From Vibrio casei (GTDB lineage: Bacteria > Pseudomonadota > Gammaproteobacteria > Enterobacterales > Vibrionaceae), in assembly GCF_002218025.2 (NCBI RefSeq), contig NZ_AP018680.1, forward strand, positions 310,001 to 374,000: DNA of 64,000 nucleotides. Reading direction: 5' to 3'. A model generated the notes under the pieces. It saw only the letters and a list, made by a program, of their open reading frames with translations. It was not told where the DNA came from and ran no database searches. Below are positions 19,698 to 27,724 of this stretch, one piece after another; position 1 is the stretch's first letter; each line of letters opens with the position of its first letter. The translations under genes and the position numbers were made by a program.

Positions 19698-20070
19698 AAT
19701 AGGGAAACGCCCAACCATCGTCATACCGAAAATATTCAACCACCGTCATGCCGGAAATATTCAACCATCGTCATGCCGGAAACGAGGGACGAGTTATCCG
19801 GTATCTACCGAGGCAAAGAAAAGCGAGATTCCTGATGTCGCCTACGGCTCCTCAAGAATGAAGGTGTGGATGTCATGCTGGAAACGCCCAACCATCGTTA
19901 TACCGAAAATATTCAACTACCGTCATGCCGGAAACGAGGGACGAGTTATCCGGTATCTACCGAGGCAAAGAAAAGCGAGATTCCTGATGTCGCCTACGGC
20001 TCCTCAAGAATGACGGTGTGGGTGTCATACCGGAAACGTCCAACCATCGTCATGCCGGAAACGAGGAACG
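19698..20070. repeat. Palindromic repeat block, left of the IS1111-type insertion
   Basis: The block has two copies of a unit of about 180 bp. Each contains the hairpin ATGCCGGA...TCCGGTAT around AACGAGGGACGAGTTA, and the hairpin ATTCCTGA...TCAAGAAT around TGTCGCCTACGGCTCC. A 25-bp sub-repeat (CAACCATCGTCATGCCGGAA then ATATT) is repeated in tandem at the start. The last hairpin is cut in its loop by the insertion element at 20071. Confidence 0.85.
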
Positions 20071-20329
20071 TATATGGACTCCTCTTGTATAACAAGTAAA
20101 TTTTGCTGTTAGTGTAAATTACAAGTGCACGTATATTCGGTTTTTTATAATAGGGAGCTACCCTTAACCTGTATGGCTTAATTCACATTACAACAGTTCT
20201 TAACGAGTAAAAGGTATTTTATACCGTCGTTCCTCTCAGAGTTTCTGTTGTGTGCTTTGTTACACTTCATCTTGTCTACTTGTTGTACTCGACAGTCACC
20301 AATTGCTACTTATACAGCCTTATCAACGC
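20071..20329 (-). ncRNA. Candidate bridge RNA region of the IS1111-type element
   Basis: Non-coding end between the transposase stop and the element end. It is established for IS110-family elements that such a region encodes a structured RNA with loops pairing to target and donor DNA, located 3' in the IS1111 group. I have not derived a fold; this call rests on position. Confidence 0.4.
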
Positions 20330-21355
20330 TTAATTAGCGAATTGTGGTTGATAGGGTTGGCTTGTTTTCAGCATGGCGCAAGCCATTCTGACTATTTTAT
20401 TTGCGACAGCAATTGTGGCTTTATTTGGATGGTTTCGCTTTAAAAGCTCACGAATCCAACAACTTAAAGGATCCTGCTTTTCTTTTATGTTAGAAACTAC
20501 GGCTCTTGCTCCATGGACAACTAATGACCTTAGTGTCCTATCTCCTGATTTAGATATACCTATATTTACATTTTTCCCACCAGTTCCATTATGAGCGGGT
20601 ACTAGCCCTAAACTAGCGCTAGCATCTCGACCGAATCGAAACATAGATGCATCACCAAATCGAGAATATAACCCACTAGCTACAATCCAACCAACTCCAG
20701 GTAATGTAATGAGTAATTGGCAGGAAGGAATTTGCTTTGCAAATTCAATTAATTGAGTGGTCACTTTTGCAATATTTTCGTCTATTTTAATAAGCTGCTC
20801 ATATAAATCACTTAAAACAAAGCGGGCAATATGAATGAGATCATTATTCATATCTGATAAGTGAACAGGAAGATTTTTTCGCAGCTGATTCAGGCCTTGT
20901 GGCATTTTGACAGCGTACTCCATTGCTACACCGCGAATTCTATTTGATAGTTGAGTTCTGCGTTTTACGTAACTCTCTCGTAGTTTTAATAACGCTGCTA
21001 AATCTTGTTGCTCAATGGTTTTTACTGCGACAAATTTCACTTTAGGGCGGTTAGCTGCCTCGTAAATAGCGAGAACATCATTCGCATCATTCTTGTTACC
21101 CAGTCGGTATTTAGCAACCACCTGAGCAGGAATAAGCAGAACTTTATGTCCTTGGTTTTGAAAGTAACGACCAAGATAATTTGAGGTGGCACATGCCTCC
21201 ATACAAATAATAGCTTCGGGATGCATAGCAACAAATTTCAATAGTGCAGATTCAGAATATTGCTTATTTGATTTAAGTATATTGTGCTTATTGAATAAGC
21301 CTGCTTGGAATTTAGATTTAGCAAGATCAATGCAAATGATGCTAGTATTTTTCAT
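20330..21355 (-). CDS. IS110/IS1111-family transposase (DEDD recombinase)
   Basis: A 341-residue transposase. The N-terminal RuvC-like DEDD domain shows ICIDLAKSKFQAG (first D), IICMEACATSNYLG (E) and GNKNDANDVLAIYEA (final D residues). The C-terminal Tnp_20 domain shows LPGVGWIVASGLYSRFGD and the Ser-containing ISKSGDRTLRSLVVHGAR. The frame is full length, so the element may be active. It starts about 60 bases inside the right inverted repeat. Confidence 0.95.
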   Translation of the reverse strand: MKNTSIICIDLAKSKFQAGLFNKHNILKSNKQYSESALLKFVAMHPEAIICMEACATSNYLGRYFQNQGHKVLLIPAQVVAKYRLGNKNDANDVLAIYEAANRPKVKFVAVKTIEQQDLAALLKLRESYVKRRTQLSNRIRGVAMEYAVKMPQGLNQLRKNLPVHLSDMNNDLIHIARFVLSDLYEQLIKIDENIAKVTTQLIEFAKQIPSCQLLITLPGVGWIVASGLYSRFGDASMFRFGRDASASLGLVPAHNGTGGKNVNIGISKSGDRTLRSLVVHGARAVVSNIKEKQDPLSCWIRELLKRNHPNKATIAVANKIVRMACAMLKTSQPYQPQFAN

Positions 21356-21431
21356 GGTATGGGCTCCTTTTTTGTTTGGTTACATTCACTTTAGCTCACA
21401 TTGTGAGTGGAAGTGAGGAGTCCATACCATT

Positions 21432-21500
21432 GAGTTATCCGGTATCTACTTACCGCGCGCTGTATGAGATTCTCGCTCTCGCTTAGGTTCGGCTGGAATA
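21432..21500. repeat. Right half of the disrupted palindromic repeat
   Basis: AGTTATCCGGTATCTACTT followed by ACCGCGCGCTGTATGAGATT matches the continuation of the repeat interrupted at 20070. It continues into a decayed TCTCGCTTAGGTTCGGCTGG hairpin. Restoring the junction without the element regenerates the unit seen at 36395-36470. Confidence 0.8.
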
Positions 21501-21653
21501 ACGTCTTTATCCCATAACCTTAACTTCAAATAACTAGACCTAAATCCTCTTTTCTACCTTTACTCTCGCCACTTGATGCATTGCCCGTTATACTCTTGCC
21601 TTTCCAATTTAGGTTGAGGATGATCTCAGCCTGTGCGTTTAAGAGTGTAGGGC

Positions 21654-22109
21654 ATGCAAGAATATACAGAGTTTTTTCAAGAAAATATGATTCTCGTTTT
21701 AGTTTGGGTTGGGGTTTTAGCCGCACTTATCGGAACGATTTTTAAATCATCGACAGCAAAATATAAAATTATTGGGTCTAGTGAGTTAACGCAATTGATC
21801 AACCGTGAAGATGGTGTGGTGGTTGATATTCGTACCAAAGATGAGTTCAAACGTGGTCATATTTCTGGTGCAGTTCACATTTTGCCGACAGAAATCAAAT
21901 CAGGTTCGATTGCGGCTATTGAAAAATACAAAGCGACCCCCATCATTGTGGTATGTAAGACCGGACAAACTGCGCATGAAAATGCCAATGCATTAAGCAA
22001 AGCCGGCTTTGAAAAAGTGAGTATATTGAAAAACGGTATGACCACTTGGAACGAAAATAATTTACCTTTGGTTTCTGATAAGTCAGCGAATAAAAAAGGT
22101 AAGAAATAA
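21654..22109 (+). CDS. yibN: Membrane-anchored rhodanese-like protein YibN
   Basis: Inner-membrane protein of 151 residues with one N-terminal membrane segment (about 12-30, MILVLVWVGVLAALIGTIF) and a cytoplasmic rhodanese domain. DIRTKDEFKRGHISGAVHI is the rhodanese signature, and the active-site loop is VVCKTGQTA with catalytic Cys. The C-terminus is lysine-rich. It precedes secB, its usual neighbour. Confidence 0.88.
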   Translation: MQEYTEFFQENMILVLVWVGVLAALIGTIFKSSTAKYKIIGSSELTQLINREDGVVVDIRTKDEFKRGHISGAVHILPTEIKSGSIAAIEKYKATPIIVVCKTGQTAHENANALSKAGFEKVSILKNGMTTWNENNLPLVSDKSANKKGKK

Positions 22110-22228
22110 AGTCGATTTTCGAAAGCTCGTTATTTGAACGGGCAACAAGAAGCGCCACGCACTCATTCGTCGTGAATAGCTCAGGATTCGAATCAAATAT
22201 TATTTAAATTTATAAGGATTATTTCACC

Positions 22229-22690
22229 ATGGCTGAAGCAGCACCTCAAGAACAACAAAACTTCACAATTCAACGTATTTTCTTAAAAGATCTTTCTTTT
22301 GAAGCGCCGAACTCCCCTCAAATGTTCCAAAAAGATTGGAATCCTGATGTGAAGCTAGATCTGGATACACAAAGCCGTGAATTAGGTGAAAATGTTTACG
22401 AAGTCGTGCTTCGTTTAACGGTTACGGTTAAAAATGAAGAAGAAAATGCGTTCCTTTGTGAAATTCAACAAGGTGGTATCTTCACCGCTGAAAACATGGA
22501 ACAAGGTCAATTAGCACATTGCTTAGGTGCATTTTGTCCTAATATCCTTTTCCCATATGCACGTGAAACGATTTCTAGCTTAGTGATTAAAGGCACGTTC
22601 CCACAATTGAATCTAGCGCCAGTTAACTTTGATGCCTTGTTCATGAACTACCTACAAAGCCAAGCAGAGCAAGCACCACAAGAAGCGTAA
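22229..22690 (+). CDS. secB: Protein-export chaperone SecB
   Basis: Cytosolic tetrameric chaperone that keeps preproteins unfolded and delivers them to SecA. Family features are [17 protein letters not shown] near the N-terminus and [18 protein letters not shown] near residues 107-125. The 153-residue length is normal. It follows yibN and is followed by a terminator, so gpsA downstream probably relies at least partly on another promoter. Confidence 0.96.
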   Translation: MAEAAPQEQQNFTIQRIFLKDLSFEAPNSPQMFQKDWNPDVKLDLDTQSRELGENVYEVVLRLTVTVKNEEENAFLCEIQQGGIFTAENMEQGQLAHCLGAFCPNILFPYARETISSLVIKGTFPQLNLAPVNFDALFMNYLQSQAEQAPQEA

Positions 22691-22716
22691 TTTGTGCGTT
22701 GTGCTCGGTGATTGGG

Positions 22717-22757
22717 AACCTCGTAGCTCGTTTGAGTTACGAGGTTCTTATTTTTTA
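22717..22757 (+). terminator. Rho-independent terminator after secB
   Basis: AACCTCGTAGCTC pairs with GAGTTACGAGGTT around GTTT, followed by CTTATTTTTT. It lies 26 bases after the secB stop. Confidence 0.85.
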
Positions 22758-22770
22758 ACGAAGGGTATAG

Positions 22771-22845
22771 GTTAAGTTAAGTTAAGTTAAGTTAAGTTAA
22801 GTTAAGTTAAGTTAAGTTAAGTTAAGTTAAGTTAAGTTAAGTTAA
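22771..22845. repeat. Pentanucleotide microsatellite, 15 copies of GTTAA
   Basis: Fifteen uninterrupted GTTAA units (75 bases) lie between the secB terminator and gpsA, ending 121 bases before the gpsA start. Such pure tracts change length by slipped-strand mispairing. A 5-base unit changes promoter geometry by half a helical turn per step. Confidence 0.97.
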
Positions 22846-22850
22846 GCCGT

Positions 22851-22915
22851 TATACCTAAGTGGCTTTGATCTCAAGACGCTCAGGAGTAGTATGTCTTGA
22901 AGTGATTTAGGTATA
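22851..22915. repeat. Dispersed long hairpin upstream of gpsA
   Basis: TATACCTAA pairs with TTAGGTATA at the ends, and TCAAGAC pairs with GTCTTGA inside. Related sequence occurs at 5224-5350 and 43485-43600, making it a dispersed palindromic family. Here it lies directly after the GTTAA tract and would be in the gpsA leader if the promoter is upstream. Confidence 0.7.
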
Positions 22916-22966
22916 TTTACGGTCTTTCCATTATCCTCCTTTCAGTTACAGCATGAGGTTAAAAGC

Positions 22967-23989
22967 ATGCCAAATAAGATAAAACCTAATGATGCTGTCA
23001 TGACGGTGATTGGTGCAGGTTCTTACGGTACGTCTTTAGCGATTGCGTTGGCACGTAATGGTTCGAAGATCGTATTATGGGGGCATAATCCCGTTCATAT
23101 GACTGCTTTGGAAGAAGACCGTTCCAATGAAGAGTTTTTACCAGGCATCGATTTTCCAGAATCTTTGGTTATCGAAGCGGATTTAGAAAAAGCCGTATCG
23201 GCATCTCGTGATTTATTGGTGGTTGTGCCTAGCCATGTATTTGGCGTAGTTTTGAAAAGCTTGAAACCTCATTTGCGTGATGACACTCGTATTTGTTGGG
23301 CAACCAAAGGGTTGGAACCAGAAACAGGGCGTTTGTTAAAAAACGTTGCCGAAGAAATATTAGGCACCGATATCTCACTGGCGGTCTTGTCGGGCCCAAC
23401 CTTTGCAAAAGAGCTTGCGGCGGGTATGCCGACGGCCATTTCAGTCGCCTCACCTGATGCTGAATTTGTGCATGATTTACAAGAAACCATTCATTGCAGT
23501 AAAACTTTTAGAGTGTATGCCAACAGTGATTTTACCGGTATGCAATTAGGCGGAGCGGTGAAAAATGTGATTGCGATTGGTGCGGGAATGTCGGACGGAA
23601 TTGGCTTTGGCGCAAATGCTCGTACAGCACTGATCACACGCGGTTTAGCGGAAATGTGTCGCTTAGGGGCCGCGCTTGGCGCTCAACCAGAAACCTTTAT
23701 GGGTATGGCTGGGTTAGGTGACCTTGTGCTAACGTGCACCGACAATCAATCTCGTAATCGTCGTTTTGGCTTAGCCTTAGGGAAAGGCAAAGATGTCGAT
23801 AGCGCCCAATTAGAAATCGGCCAAGTGGTGGAAGGGTATCGTAATACTAAAGAAGTTTGGGTGTTGGCGAATCGAATGGGGGTTGAAATGCCTATCGTAG
23901 AGCAAATTTATCAAGTGTTGTATCAAGGTAAAGACGCCCGTCAAGCGGCGCAAGATTTGCTGGCTAGACAGAAAAAGTCGGAAGGATAG
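22967..23989 (+). CDS. gpsA: Glycerol-3-phosphate dehydrogenase [NAD(P)+]
   Basis: Makes sn-glycerol 3-phosphate from DHAP for phospholipid synthesis. The N-terminal Rossmann motif is [29 protein letters not shown] and [15 protein letters not shown] hold the catalytic Lys, and [19 protein letters not shown] is the conserved C-terminal domain motif. The length of 340 is normal. It lies between secB and cysE as in other gammaproteobacteria, but here a terminator, microsatellite and hairpin separate it from secB. Confidence 0.96.
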   Translation: MPNKIKPNDAVMTVIGAGSYGTSLAIALARNGSKIVLWGHNPVHMTALEEDRSNEEFLPGIDFPESLVIEADLEKAVSASRDLLVVVPSHVFGVVLKSLKPHLRDDTRICWATKGLEPETGRLLKNVAEEILGTDISLAVLSGPTFAKELAAGMPTAISVASPDAEFVHDLQETIHCSKTFRVYANSDFTGMQLGGAVKNVIAIGAGMSDGIGFGANARTALITRGLAEMCRLGAALGAQPETFMGMAGLGDLVLTCTDNQSRNRRFGLALGKGKDVDSAQLEIGQVVEGYRNTKEVWVLANRMGVEMPIVEQIYQVLYQGKDARQAAQDLLARQKKSEG

Positions 23990-24121
23990 AGCCGTTTTTT
24001 TATCGAGTATTAAGGATGACGTCAATACGCTCTTGATGTGGATTGAGTTAATGGAATAACCGTTTATGGCTTCGAACGATAAAGTTGGTGTCATAAGCCA
24101 TGAAAAATGAGATGCGAGCGA

Positions 24122-24943
24122 ATGAAACACTGCGAAAAACAAAAAGTATGGAATACGATTGTTAAGGAAGCGAAAAACCAATCCGAGCAAGAACCGATGT
24201 TGGCGAGCTTTTATCATTCCACCATTATTAATCACGAAAGCCTTGGGGCATCGCTGAGCTATATTCTTGCGAATAAACTGAAAACGGCTTCAATGCCAGC
24301 AATGGCGGTTCGTGAAGTGGTGGAAGAAGCCTTTAAAGATGATCCATTGATCACCGGAAGTGCCGCTTGTGACATCTGCGCCATTGTAAATCGTGACCCT
24401 GCGGTATCCATGTATTCTACCCCTTTGTTGTACCTTAAAGGCTACCATGCGCTGCAAGGTTATCGAGTGGCTAACTGGTTGTGGAAGCAAGGTCGTTTTG
24501 CGCTAGCGACTTATTTGCAAAACCAAATTTCAGTGGCTTGTCAGGTGGATATTCACCCTGCGGCTAAAATTGGTTTAGGTATTATGCTCGATCACGCCAC
24601 GGGCATTGTGATCGGTGAAACGGCGGTGGTGGAAAACGACGTATCGATTCTTCAAGATGTAACGCTCGGTGGTACCGGTAAAGAGTGTGGCGATCGTCAT
24701 CCTAAGATCCGAGAAGGCGTAATGATTGGCGCTGGCGCTAAAATCTTGGGCAATATTGAAGTGGGACAAGGGGCGAAAATTGGTTCTTGTTCTGTTGTGC
24801 TTCAAGCGGTTCCTCCGCATACCACAGTGGCTGGCGTACCCGCTAAAATAGTCGGTCGACCTCAAAGTGATAAACCTTCTGAAGATATGGATCAAGGCTT
24901 TAATGGCAATGGGCATAAATTAATTGATGGTGCGGGAATTTAA
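24122..24943 (+). CDS. cysE: Serine O-acetyltransferase
   Basis: First step of cysteine synthesis: acetyl-CoA plus serine gives O-acetylserine. An N-terminal helical domain (MKHCEKQKVWNTIVKEAK) precedes the left-handed beta-helix with hexapeptide repeats (DIHPAAKIGLGIMLDHATG, GETAVVENDVSILQDVTLGG), including the catalytic DHATG. The C-terminal tail ends in DGAGI, with the terminal Ile needed to bind CysK. The start at 24122 gives 273 residues as in relatives; an upstream ATG at 24107 adds five residues. Confidence 0.95.
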   Translation: MKHCEKQKVWNTIVKEAKNQSEQEPMLASFYHSTIINHESLGASLSYILANKLKTASMPAMAVREVVEEAFKDDPLITGSAACDICAIVNRDPAVSMYSTPLLYLKGYHALQGYRVANWLWKQGRFALATYLQNQISVACQVDIHPAAKIGLGIMLDHATGIVIGETAVVENDVSILQDVTLGGTGKECGDRHPKIREGVMIGAGAKILGNIEVGQGAKIGSCSVVLQAVPPHTTVAGVPAKIVGRPQSDKPSEDMDQGFNGNGHKLIDGAGI

Positions 24944-25372
24944 TTTTTCTGTGCTTAATTCTACTTTTCACAAATATAGTGTAACGCTCACGACATTGAG
25001 TCCGATTCTAGGGCTCAATTATCAAGCCTAATGTTATCTTCCTATTTATTACTTATTTCTTTTCATCGTTTTTTTCCCATTATTACTTTTATTATTTTAT
25101 GTTTTATCTCTAGTCATTCTTTTCTTCAAGTCTTAATCCTTCAGGCTTCAACGCAGTGATTAATTATTTCTAATAAAAACAAAGCGTTCGTTTTGTCTCA
25201 CATTTACCAGCTATCATAATATTACATTCAGTAATGTGACATTTATCACAAATTAACACTTCCTGTCTTTTTATTGTGATCTACTCTTAAATTGAAAACA
25301 ACGAAACGTTTGGATTCAAAAAAAGCCTTTTAATTGAGCTGTTTATAAATAGTTTGAAATTGGAGAGTCATT
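24944..25372. other. Regulatory region upstream of the Tad locus
   Basis: These 429 AT-rich bases have no credible gene. They contain a consensus CRP site (25235-25250) and end with GGAGAG seven bases before the flp start. A second partial half-site (TCTCACATTTACC, about 25197) is weak. Confidence 0.6.
25235..25250 (+). promoter_or_regulatory. Consensus CRP (cAMP receptor protein) site upstream of flp
   Basis: TGTGACATTTATCACA is an exact TGTGA-N6-TCACA palindrome, 123 bases upstream of the first Tad gene. It suggests catabolite control of the pilus locus. Confidence 0.75.
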
Positions 25373-25582
25373 ATGAAAATTCAAAGTTTACATGATTACA
25401 TGACACAAGCATGGTGCAAATTGGCCGCGTTTTCTCGTGATGAGAAAGGCGCGTCGGGAATTGAATATGTATTAGTGGCAGCAATAGCGGTGGTTGCTAT
25501 TGCTATTTTTGTATCTGGTAGTGGCGTTGGAGCTAGGCTTACAGGCATTTTAACCGATATTGGAACTAATGTAGGTTCATAG
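25373..25582 (+). CDS. flp: Flp/TadA-type major pilin
   Basis: Type IVb (Flp) pilin precursor of 69 residues. A basic leader ends at EKG, with predicted cleavage before ASGIEYVLVAAIAVV, which has the required Glu at +5 and a Tyr at +6. The hydrophobic helix follows, and the mature protein ends in a short Gly/Ser-rich tail. It is the first gene of the Tad locus, preceded by a good ribosome-binding site (GGAGAG) and a CRP site. Confidence 0.93.
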   Translation: MKIQSLHDYMTQAWCKLAAFSRDEKGASGIEYVLVAAIAVVAIAIFVSGSGVGARLTGILTDIGTNVGS

Positions 25583-25591
25583 CTTACCTTT

Positions 25592-25990
25592 ATGCCAATT
25601 ATTTTTACTAGTTTGCTTATTATTGCGAGTCTTTTCGATCTTAAAAACCAACGCGTACCGAATCTTTTAAGTGTTGGTTTTATTATCTCTGCCCTGTTAT
25701 GGCTGGTGTTTAAACCGGGCAGTATTACTTTTTTGAGTGTGATTTACTCTGTGGGGATGACCTTGTTATTAACCCTCCCAGGGTATTGCAAAGGGGTGTT
25801 TGGCGCCGCGGATATTAAAATTTTATTCGCCGTGGCATTGGTGACGCCAATAGAGAGCATGATCATTATTTTATTGGCTTCTTTTATTATTTTTAGTCTT
25901 TATTGGGTGGTGTGCTATCGCCCAATAAAACAAGCGCCTTTTATTCCTGCGGTATTAGGCGCCTTTATTTTATCCATGTGGATACGATGA
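25592..25990 (+). CDS. tadV: Tad prepilin peptidase (TadV/CpaA)
   Basis: Integral-membrane aspartyl protease predicted to cleave Flp, TadE and TadG leaders. It is 132 residues with four or so membrane segments. The two catalytic Asp motifs are SLFDLKNQRVPN near residue 17 and FGAADIKILFA near 72. It follows flp by nine bases, the standard order. Confidence 0.9.
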   Translation: MPIIFTSLLIIASLFDLKNQRVPNLLSVGFIISALLWLVFKPGSITFLSVIYSVGMTLLLTLPGYCKGVFGAADIKILFAVALVTPIESMIIILLASFIIFSLYWVVCYRPIKQAPFIPAVLGAFILSMWIR

Positions 25991-26032
25991 TTCACCACCT
26001 GAATAGCAGACACCAATAAGGAGGAAGTGAAC

Positions 26033-26581
26033 ATGAAAAAGACGCGACCTCCTCATTTATTTAGCCGTGACTTACTTATAAATAAAAAACAACGGGGCGC
26101 GGCAGGGATTGAAGCGGTATTTTTATTACCACTGGTGCTTATTTTACTGTTTGCGATTATTCATTACAGCATGATTTTTTTTGCCGCCAGTTTATTTGAA
26201 CATGCCGCCAAAGAGGGCATTCGCAATAGCATGTCGTATGTGGATGAGAGTTGTTATTTCACTGAATGCGATGCGACTGAAACGAAAGATCTTTTCAGTG
26301 GCCCAATCACCGACAATACCGCCGCCGTTATTCAAAACTTTACGGGTGGAACGGGTGATAGTTTGGGGGTTTTGTTTGGTGTGGATTTAGGTAATAAAAA
26401 CGGTGACACAATTGATGTAAAACTTATGTCTGATGGGGATTGCTGCCAGGTGCAAGTATCGTTACAAGATTATCCATCAGAACCTTTTTTACCCACAGAG
26501 ATTATTGATGGCTTATTACCCGGTGAAGGTTCGGTTTTTCCAGCACATATTACAGGGTCTGCGGCCATGAAGCTCAATTAA
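26033..26581 (+). CDS. tadE: TadE-like pseudopilin
   Basis: Minor pilin-like protein of 182 residues. The leader ends in KKQRG, followed by AAGIEAVFLLPLVLILLFAI with Glu at +5, the TadE signature. The C-terminal part contains two Cys pairs (CYFTEC and DGDCCQVQV), possibly disulphides. The ATG at 26033 has AAGGAGG eight bases upstream; an in-frame GTG at 26027 is too close to it. TadE genes often sit later in the locus; here it lies between tadV and cpaB. Confidence 0.87.
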   Translation: MKKTRPPHLFSRDLLINKKQRGAAGIEAVFLLPLVLILLFAIIHYSMIFFAASLFEHAAKEGIRNSMSYVDESCYFTECDATETKDLFSGPITDNTAAVIQNFTGGTGDSLGVLFGVDLGNKNGDTIDVKLMSDGDCCQVQVSLQDYPSEPFLPTEIIDGLLPGEGSVFPAHITGSAAMKLN

Positions 26582-26628
26582 ATGGCGTGATGAAAACCTG
26601 AGTAACCAGCACATAAAAAGGAATGATT

Positions 26629-27714
26629 ATGCGGCTTAATTTTATGACACCAAGAAGGTTAAAAATATCGGCGGGATTGCTTTTGATCGTGGCGGTGTTT
26701 TTTGCTTGGATGGGGTATCAAAACCAAAAAAATACGTCTCAAACGGCCTCTAAAACCTTGAGCAATACCTTTACCCCAGCCCCAACTCAATACACGCTGT
26801 GGAAATTCACACAAGATTTGTCGCCGGGCGAAAAGTTGACCAAGGATAGTGTCGAGCAAGTAACGGTGGAAAAAGTCTCACCGAATCAAGTTCAAGATCT
26901 TGGCCAAGTGTTGTCTCTTCGGGTGAAAAGACCCATTGTTTCTGGCTCGTTTTTAACGACAGACATGCTAGAAAAAGCCAGAGCCATTGTCGATGAACTC
27001 CCAGTTGGGTATCGCGCGTTGGCGGTCACCGCCAGTGAAGTTTCCACCGTTGGAGGCCATCTTAAACCGGGCGATAACGTGGATATTATTTATCTTTTAA
27101 AACCGAATGATGAATCAGGGGATGTGACTACTGCACGTCGATTAGCAAGTAATATCAAAGTGTTGGCGGTTGGCGATCAAGTTACCGATATGTCGCGAGA
27201 TTTAGGTAACAGCGAGGAAATAAAGAAAGAGGCAAAAAACCAAAAAGCCAAATCCACGACCAGAGCGGCGAGATCGGTGGTTCTTGCAGTAGAAGAACCG
27301 CTTGCCCCTATGATTTTATTAGCGGAATCTTCAGGCGATCTTCGTTTATCGATTGTCGGTACTGATGAAATGATGGCGTCGATAAAAGATGAGCATCCCG
27401 ATCAATACCCAACTAATACAGATGATGACAACGCCTCTATTGTCGACTCTACTCTTGCCTCTGCTTTTGATGCGAGCCAGCAACCAGCGACAACCACTTC
27501 GGATTTATTGGATCAACAAAGCCAGAGCGATCAACAGAAGAAGGGCGAGCCAGATAAAGAAGACATCTACCTCGCCAGTTTAGAGCAATTCAAAATCGAC
27601 TCACAACCCAAAAAAACATCATCTAAAACGAAAAAAACATCGACAGCACCAAGGGGTCATTACATTGAAATTATTCAAGGTGACAAACGGGCGTGGATAA
27701 ACTCAGGTAAGTGA
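26629..27714 (+). CDS. cpaB: Flp pilus assembly protein CpaB/RcpC
   Basis: Periplasmic assembly protein anchored by an N-terminal membrane segment (about 10-28). A SAF domain follows (LSPGEKLTKDSVEQVTVEKV to GSFLTTDMLEKA), then the RcpC/CpaB domain (DELPVGYRALAVTASEVSTVGGHLKPGDNVDIIYLL). Residues about 250-345 form a polar, low-complexity linker rich in D, S, Q, T and K before a conserved-looking end (GHYIEIIQGDKRAWINSGK). The ATG at 26629 is spaced six bases from AAGGA; the ATG at 26623 is not. Confidence 0.9.
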   Translation: MRLNFMTPRRLKISAGLLLIVAVFFAWMGYQNQKNTSQTASKTLSNTFTPAPTQYTLWKFTQDLSPGEKLTKDSVEQVTVEKVSPNQVQDLGQVLSLRVKRPIVSGSFLTTDMLEKARAIVDELPVGYRALAVTASEVSTVGGHLKPGDNVDIIYLLKPNDESGDVTTARRLASNIKVLAVGDQVTDMSRDLGNSEEIKKEAKNQKAKSTTRAARSVVLAVEEPLAPMILLAESSGDLRLSIVGTDEMMASIKDEHPDQYPTNTDDDNASIVDSTLASAFDASQQPATTTSDLLDQQSQSDQQKKGEPDKEDIYLASLEQFKIDSQPKKTSSKTKKTSTAPRGHYIEIIQGDKRAWINSGK

Positions 27715-27724
27715 GGAATGGACA

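Larger units (their letters stand above)
20071..21431 (-). mobile_element. IS110 family element of the IS1111 type, about 1361 bp
   Basis: A 12-bp perfect subterminal inverted repeat is TATGGACTCCTC at 20073-20084 and GAGGAGTCCATA at 21415-21426, set a few bases inside the ends as in the IS1111 group. The element splits a dispersed hairpin between GAGGAACG (left) and AGTTATCCGG (right), so the target is the hairpin loop. Only about one G could be shared at the junction. The 259 bases downstream of the transposase (20071-20329) do not code and are where IS1111-type elements carry their guide-like bridge RNA. Confidence 0.87.

Noticed and set aside
19866..20099. Short frames with PSCRKRGTSYPVST-like peptides in the repeat blocks (also 36320-36571)
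   Set aside because: The peptide is the translation of the hairpin repeat; it appears in several frames and places and has no gene signals.
22771..22845. CRISPR-like periodicity
   Set aside because: The tract is a pure 5-base repeat with no spacers; none of the repeat blocks has the regular repeat-spacer layout of a CRISPR array and no cas genes are present.
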